From NCBI RefSeq assembly GCF_000158475.2, contig NZ_KI392031.1, positions 869,786-933,785 of the forward strand: a DNA stretch of 64,000 bases, in the 5' to 3' direction. This document shows, in pieces, positions 43,155 to 50,870 of this stretch. Below the pieces are notes generated by a model, which saw nothing but the letters and a program-made list of their open reading frames with translations, was not told where the DNA came from and made no database searches. A program made the position numbers and the translations under genes. Position 1 is the first letter of the stretch. Each line of letters begins with the position of its first letter. The stretch comes from Oxalobacter paraformigenes (GTDB lineage Bacteria; Pseudomonadota; Gammaproteobacteria; Burkholderiales; Burkholderiaceae_D).

Positions 43155-43397
43155 ATGGGATCGTCATCACATAACAAATACAGCAGGGCATCGCATGCTA
43201 CCTCACAGGTCACAACCAATTACTGGACAACGTCATGGACCACAAGTGCAGTCACAACTGTATGGAGACAGACGTCGTACGACACATCCTGGAGCACGCA
43301 AGAAAGCGTCATGACCTCTACTCAAACAGAAGTTATGACCCAACGGGAAACCGAAGTCAGCTTTCTGACGCAATACATGACCCGAATCACTTTCTAG
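43155..43397 (+). CDS. Thr/Ser/Trp-rich small protein 2
   Basis: This protein also has 80 residues, 20 of them Thr, with four Trp and several Tyr. Its core repeats YWTTSWTTSAVTT and DTSWSTQ; the C-terminal half is richer in Glu, Gln and Met (TQTEVMTQRETEV). It has AAGGAG at good distance from its ATG. It is not a copy of protein 1, but uses the same residue alphabet. A fibre or modified-peptide role is inferred. Confidence 0.75.
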   Translation: MGSSSHNKYSRASHATSQVTTNYWTTSWTTSAVTTVWRQTSYDTSWSTQESVMTSTQTEVMTQRETEVSFLTQYMTRITF

Positions 43398-43405
43398 GAG
43401 ACTAA

Positions 43406-44305
43406 ATGAAAGCACCACACGCTATCTCATTACGGGAAAGACATAAAAATCCTCAGGCGGCTTACGGCAATGTGGAACGAGACAAATCACTGGAGGCGCT
43501 GTTTTATCTGGAAGATATGGCCGATGCAATGGCACCTTTGCCGACGACATACGACGTACTGGCGATCCAGCCATATTATTTTTCCGAGTTCGGCTACACC
43601 GATCTGTGGAACGGCCTGTACTTGTTTCCGATGGGGTATGAAGTGGCGGCCCGTGTCATGGAGCAAGCAGTAAATGATGTAACCGAACAGGATCTTTCAA
43701 GCGTGAAGGTGCCTGAATGGAAAGACAAGTATGCACTCTATCGCGGTACAGAAAAACACAAACGCATCATTTTTCTGCCAGGCAGCAACATGCTGCATGT
43801 TATCGATTTTGATGCCGTTGAGCGGCTCTTGCATCACGACAATTCGATCATGGTCAAGCCCCATCCGATCATGACTCTGGAGGGACTTCGGGTTCTGGGT
43901 GCCAAGATTGGCTTTAACCGGATTATCGATCCCAGGGAATCCGGTATGGATTATCTCAAGAATTGCGAAATGGCATGGGGAACAGCCAATTCGGAAATCG
44001 GCATGAGGGCGGCTCTACTCGGTATCCCGTATCGTGATATTACCCGCACCCAGTTTTATCCCAATATGACCTATGCATCAATCCATAGGCTTTTCACGGA
44101 TGATACCACTCACAATAAACAGGTCGTCCTGGCTGCACTGGCTTCCAAGAAATCGGGAATCATCAGGCCGTCAGAAAAAGAAGAGGAAGTGGCGGAATGC
44201 ATGGAAGGCTTTTTCGAGCTGGCTATGACCATCCGCGAACAGTACAAGCCTATGTATCCGGTACACGTCCCGATGCAGTTTTCCCCGCGCCAGCAGAAAG
44301 GATAA
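43406..44305 (+). CDS. KPHP-motif glycosyltransferase-like protein
   Basis: The 299-residue protein has SIMVKPHP (K151-P154) followed by NCEMAWGTANSEIGMRAALLGIP, the pattern of GT-B enzymes such as capsule (Kdo) transferases and CDP-glycerol transferases, in which KPHP contacts the donor. It lacks a signal peptide or membrane segment. It follows the two Thr/Ser-rich genes (AGGAG upstream), so it could attach a sugar to hydroxyl residues of these proteins. Donor and acceptor are unknown. Confidence 0.6.
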   Translation: MKAPHAISLRERHKNPQAAYGNVERDKSLEALFYLEDMADAMAPLPTTYDVLAIQPYYFSEFGYTDLWNGLYLFPMGYEVAARVMEQAVNDVTEQDLSSVKVPEWKDKYALYRGTEKHKRIIFLPGSNMLHVIDFDAVERLLHHDNSIMVKPHPIMTLEGLRVLGAKIGFNRIIDPRESGMDYLKNCEMAWGTANSEIGMRAALLGIPYRDITRTQFYPNMTYASIHRLFTDDTTHNKQVVLAALASKKSGIIRPSEKEEEVAECMEGFFELAMTIREQYKPMYPVHVPMQFSPRQQKG

Positions 44306-44308
44306 ATC

Positions 44309-45190
44309 ATGCTTTACGTGAAAGTCGATAAGAACGGCGTGCCCTGCGAATATCCCATTGCGGAAAAAGAACTGCGGTATCGTTTGCCCAATGTATTTTT
44401 GCCAAAAGAGCTGACACCGGAGGTATTGGCGTCAATTGGTTTTGTACAGGTTCCCGAGCAACCCGCACCAGAACGGGTCAGCTTGCATGCTACTGTCCCG
44501 GATATCCCGATTATTGGAGACAACGGCGAGATTGTCAGAACATACGAATTTGTACCTTATACGGAAGAAGGACTTGAACATCGTAGAAATGAGTTACGAG
44601 CAAAACGGGATAAATTGCTTAAGGAATGCGACTGGACACAGTCGGAAGATGTACAAGCGGGCATGACGGCTGTCGAGCGACAGCAGTGGAGCGATTACCG
44701 GGCAGCATTGCGCAATATGACCGATGACTTCGAGGATCCCAACATCGTCACCTGGCCAGTCAAACCGGCTGCTCTCAAATTGCCCAAAATTGACACACGT
44801 TCCGATGCAGAAGCGGTCAAACGTCGTCTGGCAGCAAAGCGGATCGATGTGCAGGGGGCGGGGATGACTTACACATTCCCGGATGGCACTACCGGCACTG
44901 TCCAGACTCGCAATGCTATCGATGTGATCAATATTACCGGACAGGCTGTTGGTGCAATGGCATTGTCCATGCAAGGCGATACAACGACATTATTGCCATT
45001 TCGGGATGCCCAGGATATCACTCATGAGTTGACGCCTCTCCAGATGGTTCAGATGGCGATGGCAGCACTGAATTTTGTGTCTGCCACGTATCTGAAAAAA
45101 TGGGAACTGGAAAATAAATTGGATGAACTCACTGCCAATGAGGCTTCCGGAGAAGAATTGGTTTCTGTCGTGGAAAGCTGGACACCATGA
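44309..45190 (+). CDS. Tail-fibre-assembly-like protein with DUF4376-type C-terminus
   Basis: Residues 90-150 contain a tail-fibre-assembly-type block (RRNELRAKRDKLLKECDWTQ, then WSDYRAALRNMTDDFEDPN, IVTWP). The C-terminal 130 residues resemble DUF4376 domains seen in phage tail proteins. Fibre-assembly chaperones are normally next to fibre genes, so the small Thr/Ser-rich proteins probably belong to the tail. It overlaps the first radical SAM gene by 4 nt. Confidence 0.65.
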   Translation: MLYVKVDKNGVPCEYPIAEKELRYRLPNVFLPKELTPEVLASIGFVQVPEQPAPERVSLHATVPDIPIIGDNGEIVRTYEFVPYTEEGLEHRRNELRAKRDKLLKECDWTQSEDVQAGMTAVERQQWSDYRAALRNMTDDFEDPNIVTWPVKPAALKLPKIDTRSDAEAVKRRLAAKRIDVQGAGMTYTFPDGTTGTVQTRNAIDVINITGQAVGAMALSMQGDTTTLLPFRDAQDITHELTPLQMVQMAMAALNFVSATYLKKWELENKLDELTANEASGEELVSVVESWTP

Positions 45191-46275
45191 CAATTATTAT
45201 CAGTGAAATCCTGTTCGAGCCGACGTTCGAGTGCAATTTACGTTGCAAGTATTGTTACCTCGGCAATGCCCGGAAACAGCGTCGAACGACAGATTGGTCA
45301 TATGTGACAGATGCGGCACGGCGTCTGACAGACAAATTCCTTGCTGAAGACTACAGGGTACGTAATGTCCTGTACCACGGTGCGGAAGTCACCGTTTTGC
45401 CGCCGGAAGTATTGGCGGATGTCTGCAATATTTTTGACGAAATCGCTCCCGATGACTATGGATTTCAGGCTATTCAGACCAATGGTACATTGATCACGCC
45501 TGAATATATCGAGACATTCGAGAGTCGATTGCATGATGGTATTCGATTGCATTATTCCATTTCTGTAGACAGCCCGGAAAAGTTCAACGATACGATGCGT
45601 GGACGTGGCACATATGAAAAAGCGATGGCCAACGCCCGGAACTTGTTGAAAAAGGGCTATCCGGTACATCTGTTTGGCTGTTTTACGCCAGAGATGTTCG
45701 CTCATCTCGATGACATGAAAAGCTGGATTCAGGCACGTCAGGCTGAAGGTTTTATCTGGAAATTCCAGATCGCTTCCGCACCATTTAATTTGTCGGATGA
45801 GCAACAGGTGAAGTTGGCCTACTGGCTGGACGAGAATGACTGGATCAGACGATTTAACACGCTGGTCCCAGAGATGTGCGGCAATTTCGGTAATGAGTGT
45901 GATGTCAATCATTTTTGCGCAGACGGACTGTATCCTCCATGCGACCGGCAAACCGGCGAGATTGTCCCTCTTTGGCTGGATAAGCCTGTTTCCCGATTGC
46001 TGGAAATGCGGCAAGGCGCGTTTGCCGGCACGCCGACGTCGCCGCAATGCCAGTATTGTCCCGTCAGACCGGTTTGCCATTCCGGGTGTCCGAAATTCCG
46101 GGTGGATGGCAGAGCGGTGGACTGTATGCTGAAAAAGACGATTTATCGGATCCGTGCAAACAAATTGGGAATCCCGATGCACAAGGCTATCAAGCTGTAC
46201 CAAGGAACGTCGAATTTCAACCCGCCCAATGACGGCATCCCCACTATTGCCGAAATCAGGAGAAAAGGGGCATGA
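45187..46275 (+). CDS. Radical SAM/SPASM protein 1
   Basis: The 362-residue protein has CNLRCKYC (C16, C20, C23), which binds the [4Fe-4S] cluster used to cleave S-adenosylmethionine. The AdoMet contact motif is HGAE instead of GGE. The C-terminal SPASM-type cluster is complete: CX8GX4C (CADGLYPPC region), then C288-X2-C-X5-C-X3-C301 and a later Cys. SPASM proteins commonly modify peptides or proteins. It overlaps the second radical SAM gene by ATGA. The substrate may be the Thr/Ser/Trp-rich proteins. Confidence 0.9.
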   Translation: MTIIISEILFEPTFECNLRCKYCYLGNARKQRRTTDWSYVTDAARRLTDKFLAEDYRVRNVLYHGAEVTVLPPEVLADVCNIFDEIAPDDYGFQAIQTNGTLITPEYIETFESRLHDGIRLHYSISVDSPEKFNDTMRGRGTYEKAMANARNLLKKGYPVHLFGCFTPEMFAHLDDMKSWIQARQAEGFIWKFQIASAPFNLSDEQQVKLAYWLDENDWIRRFNTLVPEMCGNFGNECDVNHFCADGLYPPCDRQTGEIVPLWLDKPVSRLLEMRQGAFAGTPTSPQCQYCPVRPVCHSGCPKFRVDGRAVDCMLKKTIYRIRANKLGIPMHKAIKLYQGTSNFNPPNDGIPTIAEIRRKGA

Positions 46276-47318
46276 AAACACTCGAGATGATCCGTTTCCA
46301 GTCGACTTATGCCTGCAATCTCAGGTGTCGGTATTGTTATCTTGGAGATCGTCGGGAAAAGCCGGGCAGGGATTTTTCGTATGTTTCCGAGGCGGCGCGA
46401 AGTTTTGTCGGAATTATGGAAAAAGGGGATTACCGGGTCAGACGGTTGATTTACTTCGGCGCGGAAACGACCCTTTTGCCCCCAGATATTCTGGCTGAAG
46501 TCTGCAATACATGGCATAGCGTGGTTGACGAGCATCAGTCGCTGCAGACTAATGGGCTGTTGTTGACAGATCCTTATCTGGACGCATTCGAACGGATCGT
46601 TTCGGATGATGTACGGTTATCCGTTTCAGTATCAATTGATGGACCACAGCTGTTGACCGATATGCAACGCGGTCGTGGCGTGTATCAACGGGCGATGGCG
46701 AACGTCCTGCGCTTGAAAGAGCGCGGTTACTCAGTCAATCTGTTTGCATGTGTTACTCGCCAAACAATGACCTGTTTGCCTGAAATCGAAGAGTGGGCGC
46801 GAAACCTTGAAGAGCAGGGTATCGGTGTTGGGTATCAGCTGGCATCGGCACCGTTCAATCTCTCGGACGACGAACAGGTGACTTTTGCCAATTGGCTGTT
46901 TGAGCATGGCTGGCAGAACAGCGTCAGGATACTGGCGCCCGGTGCCTGCTCACGCGCAGGTAACGACTGTTTTGTGTTGTCGGTCAACGCTGACGGAACA
47001 TTGTCTCCCTGCGATCGGCAATCCGGTTGTGGTCCCTTGTTATGGTCAGACAAGACAATGGACGAGATCGTAGCGATGCGGCGCGGATGGTTTGCCAATA
47101 CGCCAATCTCTCCAAAATGTCGCTATTGTCCTGTCAAGGTGCTCTGTCATTCCGGTTGTCCGGCGTTTCGCACAGCCGATGGCAGATCACTGGATTGTGC
47201 CTTTACTCGTGCCATTTACTCACTCGAAGCAATGCGACAAAAAGTACCGATACCTCATGTCCGGAGACCGCTTTGGGCTTCTTATCAACCTCCCCGGATG
47301 TCGGAGATTAAAAAATGA
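46272..47318 (+). CDS. Radical SAM/SPASM protein 2
   Basis: The 348-residue paralogue of the preceding enzyme shares YACNLRCRYCYLGD (C15, C19, C22), FGAETTLLPPD and LASAPFNLSDDEQV. The SPASM cluster (NADGTLSPCD, then C283, C286, C292, C296) is intact. Sequence similarity along the whole length indicates tandem duplication followed by divergence. Two enzymes may modify different residues or form a heterodimer. It overlaps the sulfotransferase gene by ATGA. Confidence 0.9.
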   Translation: MKTLEMIRFQSTYACNLRCRYCYLGDRREKPGRDFSYVSEAARSFVGIMEKGDYRVRRLIYFGAETTLLPPDILAEVCNTWHSVVDEHQSLQTNGLLLTDPYLDAFERIVSDDVRLSVSVSIDGPQLLTDMQRGRGVYQRAMANVLRLKERGYSVNLFACVTRQTMTCLPEIEEWARNLEEQGIGVGYQLASAPFNLSDDEQVTFANWLFEHGWQNSVRILAPGACSRAGNDCFVLSVNADGTLSPCDRQSGCGPLLWSDKTMDEIVAMRRGWFANTPISPKCRYCPVKVLCHSGCPAFRTADGRSLDCAFTRAIYSLEAMRQKVPIPHVRRPLWASYQPPRMSEIKK

Positions 47319-48004
47319 TTATTTCCCATTCCAGACACTTTGTTTTTGCCCGTGGCATTCGCAATGCAGGAACGACCGTGAAAGCAGCGCTCTCGACGCT
47401 GTGCAACGACGACGACCGGATTGCAGCATACAATCCGGCCGAAATCCCGATTTTGCAGAAAGCCGGTTACCGAACAGAACAGCATAATACTGCACGAAAT
47501 GGACGAACGCTGATCCCGTATCGATCCCATTGGGATCTCGATGATCTGTACAAAACATATCCCACTCTTGCCGATTTTGACGTTATCGGAATTTGCCGCA
47601 ATCCATACGACAAGGCTTATTCATTCGGCAAGTGGGCACTGATGCGAATGCGATATAACGCCGGTCTCGAACCCGTTCCTGCCACACCAGGGCGTATCTG
47701 TACATTCATGATGGGATGGATTACCAAACGCTATTTTAAAGAGGATGCCATTACGAGCCATCGTAACGTCTATAACGACAAGACCACGGGCAACGTCACG
47801 CTTATCCGGTATGAAAACCTTGAAGCTGATCTGAAAAAGGTCTTTGACCATTATGGCGCGCCGATGCCGGAACTGTTCCGCTTCAAGGATTCGTCGAAAG
47901 TGTGCAGTCTGCCTTGGCAAGAAGTTTTGACTAGAAAAGAAATCGATTTCATTAACAAGTTGATGGAAAAGGATTTCGAGATATTCGGCTATGAAATGCT
48001 GTGA
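47315..48004 (+). CDS. Sulfotransferase-like protein
   Basis: The 229-residue protein has FARGIRNAGTTVKAAL near the N-terminus, matching the PAPS-binding P-loop-like motif (xxxKxAGTS) of family 2 sulfotransferases, and DVIGICRNPYDKAYSFGKW, matching the 3'-phosphate motif (RNPYDRxxS). The basic residue of the first motif is Arg instead of Lys. It could sulfate a tyrosine, a Ser/Thr-linked sugar or a glycan. It overlaps the radical SAM gene and ends the cassette. Confidence 0.75.
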   Translation: MIISHSRHFVFARGIRNAGTTVKAALSTLCNDDDRIAAYNPAEIPILQKAGYRTEQHNTARNGRTLIPYRSHWDLDDLYKTYPTLADFDVIGICRNPYDKAYSFGKWALMRMRYNAGLEPVPATPGRICTFMMGWITKRYFKEDAITSHRNVYNDKTTGNVTLIRYENLEADLKKVFDHYGAPMPELFRFKDSSKVCSLPWQEVLTRKEIDFINKLMEKDFEIFGYEML

Positions 48005-48011
48005 GGGAAGA

Positions 48012-48338
48012 ATGAAGAGGATAGGGTTACTGGGGTTTTGGGCATTGTGTGTACTGGCCGCGTTATTTTCCCTAACAGTGATGTTGATTGAAGCGATCAG
48101 AGGACGTGAGAAAGCACTGGATATCGCTGTCGGTTTTGATCAAACAGCCAATGCTGCTATTAACGGCGACGTGGATGAAACAATCAGCTCACGAGCCTAT
48201 AGAAAAGCATCTGAGGGTAAGTGGGTGTGGGAATGTCTTAAAGCTCTGCTTGATTGGTTACAGCCGGGACATTGCAGAGCGGCGTACATGAGTGAAACGG
48301 AGCACGCCAAATCGTGGTTATCGTCAAACGAAAAGTAG
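48012..48338 (+). CDS. Membrane-anchored phage protein before the lysis genes
   Basis: The 108-residue protein has one N-terminal transmembrane segment (LLGFWALCVLAALFSLTVMLI) and a soluble part containing NGDVDETISSRAYRKASEGKWVW and WLQPGHCRAAY. I recall similar proteins next to phage lysis cassettes. The start at 48012 has GAGGGA upstream; an in-frame upstream start at 47991 lies inside the preceding gene. It may belong to the lysis system, but no function is established. Confidence 0.6.
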   Translation: MKRIGLLGFWALCVLAALFSLTVMLIEAIRGREKALDIAVGFDQTANAAINGDVDETISSRAYRKASEGKWVWECLKALLDWLQPGHCRAAYMSETEHAKSWLSSNEK

Positions 48339-48343
48339 TGGTG

Positions 48344-48351
48344 GTCGTGAC
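48344..48351 (+). promoter_or_regulatory. GTCGTGAY element, copy 12
   Basis: GTCGTGAC followed by GTAAC lies 46 nt before the ATG at 48390. It would control the lysis cassette. Confidence 0.55.
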
Positions 48352-48389
48352 GTAACAATTCGTTTAACCAATTATTCCAGGAGTGACGC

Positions 48390-48707
48390 ATGACGAAATT
48401 TGATCTGCCAGATGATCCCGAGGCGGTACATGCTGTCCTGCTCGAACGTATCACTCAACATGAAAAAGCAATTTGCGAATCGCAAGAAGGAATCAACAGA
48501 CTGCACGAAGAAAATAAACGGCAGGACGAACGACTGGAACGGATCGAGAAAAACACGGCCACTCTGGTCGATATCTTCCGTGCCGGCGACGGAACGCTCA
48601 AAACCGCCAAATGGTTTGGAAAACTCCTGATCTGGATCGGCAGTGTTGTATCCGGCACGTACGCGCTGTGGTTTGCAATCACCAACTGGCCGCACAGGGG
48701 AGGCTGA
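48390..48707 (+). CDS. Holin-like protein (XhlA-type)
   Basis: The 105-residue protein has a coiled coil (HEENKRQDERLERIEKNTATLV) followed by one C-terminal transmembrane segment (FGKLLIWIGSVVSGTYALWFAI). This layout matches XhlA-type membrane proteins associated with holins. It lies just before the endolysin gene. It could be the holin itself or an accessory protein. AGGAG precedes the ATG. Confidence 0.6.
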   Translation: MTKFDLPDDPEAVHAVLLERITQHEKAICESQEGINRLHEENKRQDERLERIEKNTATLVDIFRAGDGTLKTAKWFGKLLIWIGSVVSGTYALWFAITNWPHRGG

Positions 48708-48708
48708 C

Positions 48709-49179
48709 ATGGCAGGAAAAAACCTCCGTCTCGGCATCGGCGCACTGGGCATCAGCGCGACCGTACTCGTTTCCATCGCCCTTCACGAAGGCTACCGGGA
48801 TAAAGCGTACAAAGACGCCGTCGGCGTGCCGACCGTCGGATACGGGGAGACAGCGGGCGTCAGGATCGGAGACCGGACCACACCGGAGCGGGCGCTGGTG
48901 CAACTGCTCAAAAGCACGGAAAAACATGCCGACGCCATCCGGCAGTGTATCCACGTACCGTTATACCAGCATGAATTCGATGCCTACGTCAGTCTGGCCT
49001 ACAACATCGGGGCGGGCAACTTCTGCCGTTCCACGCTGGTTAAAAAGCTCAATGCCAAAGACTATGCCGGGGCGTGCCAGGAAATAAAACGCTGGGGCAG
49101 GGCGGGCGGCAAAGTCTTGCCGGGGCTGGTCAAGAGAAGAGAAGCGGAATATCGGATGTGTACTGGAGAGACAACATGA
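48709..49179 (+). CDS. SAR endolysin, GH24 lysozyme
   Basis: The 156-residue protein has the T4-lysozyme-type triad at E27, D36 and T42 (HEGYRDKAYKDAVGVPTVGYG) with E-X8-D-X5-T spacing. A weakly hydrophobic N-terminal segment (LGIGALGISATVLVSIAL) looks like a signal-anchor-release domain, so secretion would not need a large holin hole. It cleaves peptidoglycan glycosidic bonds. It overlaps the spanin gene by 4 nt. Confidence 0.9.
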   Translation: MAGKNLRLGIGALGISATVLVSIALHEGYRDKAYKDAVGVPTVGYGETAGVRIGDRTTPERALVQLLKSTEKHADAIRQCIHVPLYQHEFDAYVSLAYNIGAGNFCRSTLVKKLNAKDYAGACQEIKRWGRAGGKVLPGLVKRREAEYRMCTGETT

Positions 49180-49664
49180 GTTTAAAAATTGCTGCTGTAA
49201 CCGGCTTGCTGGCGTGGATTATCGGAGGAGCGTCCGGTTACTGGCTTTGCCACACTAAATGGGAAGCGGAAACGGAACGTATAAATGCCTCACAGGCGCA
49301 ACAGGAAACAGAACATCTTGAAAAAGCAATGGAAGAAAACCGGAAGCTGCATGAAGCGGTTAGCCAAATGCAAATCCGGCTGAAGAAGGAGAATGATGAT
49401 GCAAAACGTAAAAATGATGCTTTGCTTGCTCGCATCAATCGTGGTGTTATCCGGGTGTCAGTCCCCGCCAATTCGTGTCGCGACGTGTCCGACGCTGGAC
49501 GTTCCGGTGCTACAGATCGAAAAACGAGAGCCGAACTTGACCCGGAGACTGTTGAACGTATTCTCTCTGTCGGACGAGACGGAGACGTCGCAATCCGGGA
49601 TCTAAACGTTTGTATCGATCAGTATCGAACTGTGGCTCAAATGTGTGGGGAGAAGCAACAATAA
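49176..49664 (+). CDS. Rz-like inner-membrane spanin
   Basis: The 162-residue protein has an N-terminal transmembrane segment (IAAVTGLLAWIIGGASGYWL) followed by a long coiled coil (AQQETEHLEKAMEENRKLHEAV). This fits an i-spanin, which spans the periplasm and disrupts the outer membrane together with an o-spanin. The o-spanin gene lies inside it in another frame. Start at 49176 overlaps the endolysin stop. Confidence 0.82.
   Translation: MSLKIAAVTGLLAWIIGGASGYWLCHTKWEAETERINASQAQQETEHLEKAMEENRKLHEAVSQMQIRLKKENDDAKRKNDALLARINRGVIRVSVPANSCRDVSDAGRSGATDRKTRAELDPETVERILSVGRDGDVAIRDLNVCIDQYRTVAQMCGEKQQ
49396..49605 (+). CDS. Rz1-like outer-membrane lipoprotein spanin, embedded
   Basis: The 69-residue protein lies entirely inside the Rz gene in a different frame, preceded by AAGGAG. 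It has a lipoprotein signal (ASIVVLSGC, Cys 21 from the ATG at 49396), then a proline-containing mature part. Nested Rz/Rz1 genes are a known arrangement. ATGs at 49393 and 49399 are also in frame. Confidence 0.82.
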   Translation: MMQNVKMMLCLLASIVVLSGCQSPPIRVATCPTLDVPVLQIEKREPNLTRRLLNVFSLSDETETSQSGI

Positions 49665-49790
49665 AAAGACGGTGCGACTTCATCAGATGCGGGAACATCT
49701 GACAAAGCCACTTCCAGCAGACCAACCTGCTTTCAGCCGAGGCACCGACACTGCGCACAGCGCTGCCAAGGCTATCATGCTGGTAATAAA

Positions 49791-50597
49791 ATGGGAAATA
49801 ATAAAAATCTATTTGGAGATTTCGAAACTGTTAAAACAACACCGATTGTAAAATGGATAGGCGGTAAACGCAGATTGGCAAAACACATTTTGCCGAAGTT
49901 TCCTGAACATCTGTGTTATGTCGAGGTTTTTGCCGGTGGCGCCGCCTTGTACTTTCTGCGAGACCAACAAGCCGAAGTAGAGGTTATTAACGACATCAAT
50001 GGTGAACTTGTAAATCTGTATCGAGTCGTCAAAAACCACATTGAAGAGTTTTTACGGCAATTTAAATATGCGTTGTCTTCCAGGCAAATTTTTGAGTGGT
50101 TGAAAATGACTCCGTCAGAAACTTTGACTGATATACAGAGAGCAGCCCGGTTTTTCTATCTTCAACAACATGCTTTTGGCGGGAAAGTAGGGAACCAGAC
50201 ATTTGGCACGGCAGCAACACGACCGGCTATCAACTTAATGCGTATTGAAGAACATTTATCAGAGGCACACCTACGCCTTGCAGGAACATACATTGAACAT
50301 CTTGACTGGGCAAAATGCATTTCAAAATATGACCGGCCACATACGCTGTTTTATTGTGATCCGCCGTATTGGGACACGGAAGGTTATGGCGTCGATTTCG
50401 GACTGGAGCAGTACCATGCCATAGCTGATACGTTAAAGACTATCCAAGGTAAAGCCATCTTGAGTTTGAACGACCATCCAAGAATGCTGGAAATTTTCAA
50501 GGATTTTCGTCTAGAAACAGTCCAGATTAATTATACGGTTGGGGGAAGTGGTAAGAAATCAGTAAAACGTAATGAGCTGATTATTTATAATTGGTGA
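49791..50597 (+). CDS. dam: Phage-borne D12-class adenine-N6 DNA methyltransferase
   Basis: The 268-residue protein has the D12/Dam layout: KWIGGKRRLAKHIL, VEVFAGGAALYFL (AdoMet site, FAGG 47-50), and the catalytic YCDPPYWDTEGYG (DPPY 190-193). There is no restriction enzyme next to it, so it is an orphan methylase that may protect phage DNA or alter regulation. The target is likely GATC-like, but this is not certain. It has no strong ribosome binding site and converges with the integrase gene. Confidence 0.88.
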   Translation: MGNNKNLFGDFETVKTTPIVKWIGGKRRLAKHILPKFPEHLCYVEVFAGGAALYFLRDQQAEVEVINDINGELVNLYRVVKNHIEEFLRQFKYALSSRQIFEWLKMTPSETLTDIQRAARFFYLQQHAFGGKVGNQTFGTAATRPAINLMRIEEHLSEAHLRLAGTYIEHLDWAKCISKYDRPHTLFYCDPPYWDTEGYGVDFGLEQYHAIADTLKTIQGKAILSLNDHPRMLEIFKDFRLETVQINYTVGGSGKKSVKRNELIIYNW

Positions 50598-50870
50598 ATC
50601 AAATATTACGGATACGAGATGCTGTAACCGCTTGTCTTCAGCGCTTGACTTTCTAGGCACGACAACGGAAGGGAATAAATCAGGGACATTGATAATCGCA
50701 CACCAACCCATTGTCGCAGGATTAAGTTTACTATAAAACAATACACTTTATACAGTTTTCGAGTACATTTATTTTATTTGCTTAATTGTTGAGCATCCCA
50801 ATGCGACATCAATAATGATCATTCATTACTGATGTTGTACACTGAATTATCCACAGAAATAGGGGATAAG
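50598..50870. other. AT-rich spacer between dam and integrase
   Basis: No gene is evident in this 273-nt stretch. It carries a 10-bp palindrome (AATGATCATT, 50814-50823) inside a wider inverted repeat (ACATCA 50806 / TGATGT 50830), and a TTATCC/GGATAA repeat that includes a perfect DnaA-box word (TTATCCACA, 50847). These may serve termination between the convergent genes or integrase/excision binding. Confidence 0.35.

Noticed and set aside
49645..49851. 68-codon frame between Rz and dam
   Set aside because: It begins inside Rz on a weak GTG, runs into dam, and has no recognisable composition; the 126-nt gap otherwise shows only a TCAGATG/CATCTGA hairpin.
50847..50855. Perfect DnaA-box word TTATCCACA near the integrase
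   Set aside because: A single box without clustered copies or a replication gene nearby does not indicate an origin.
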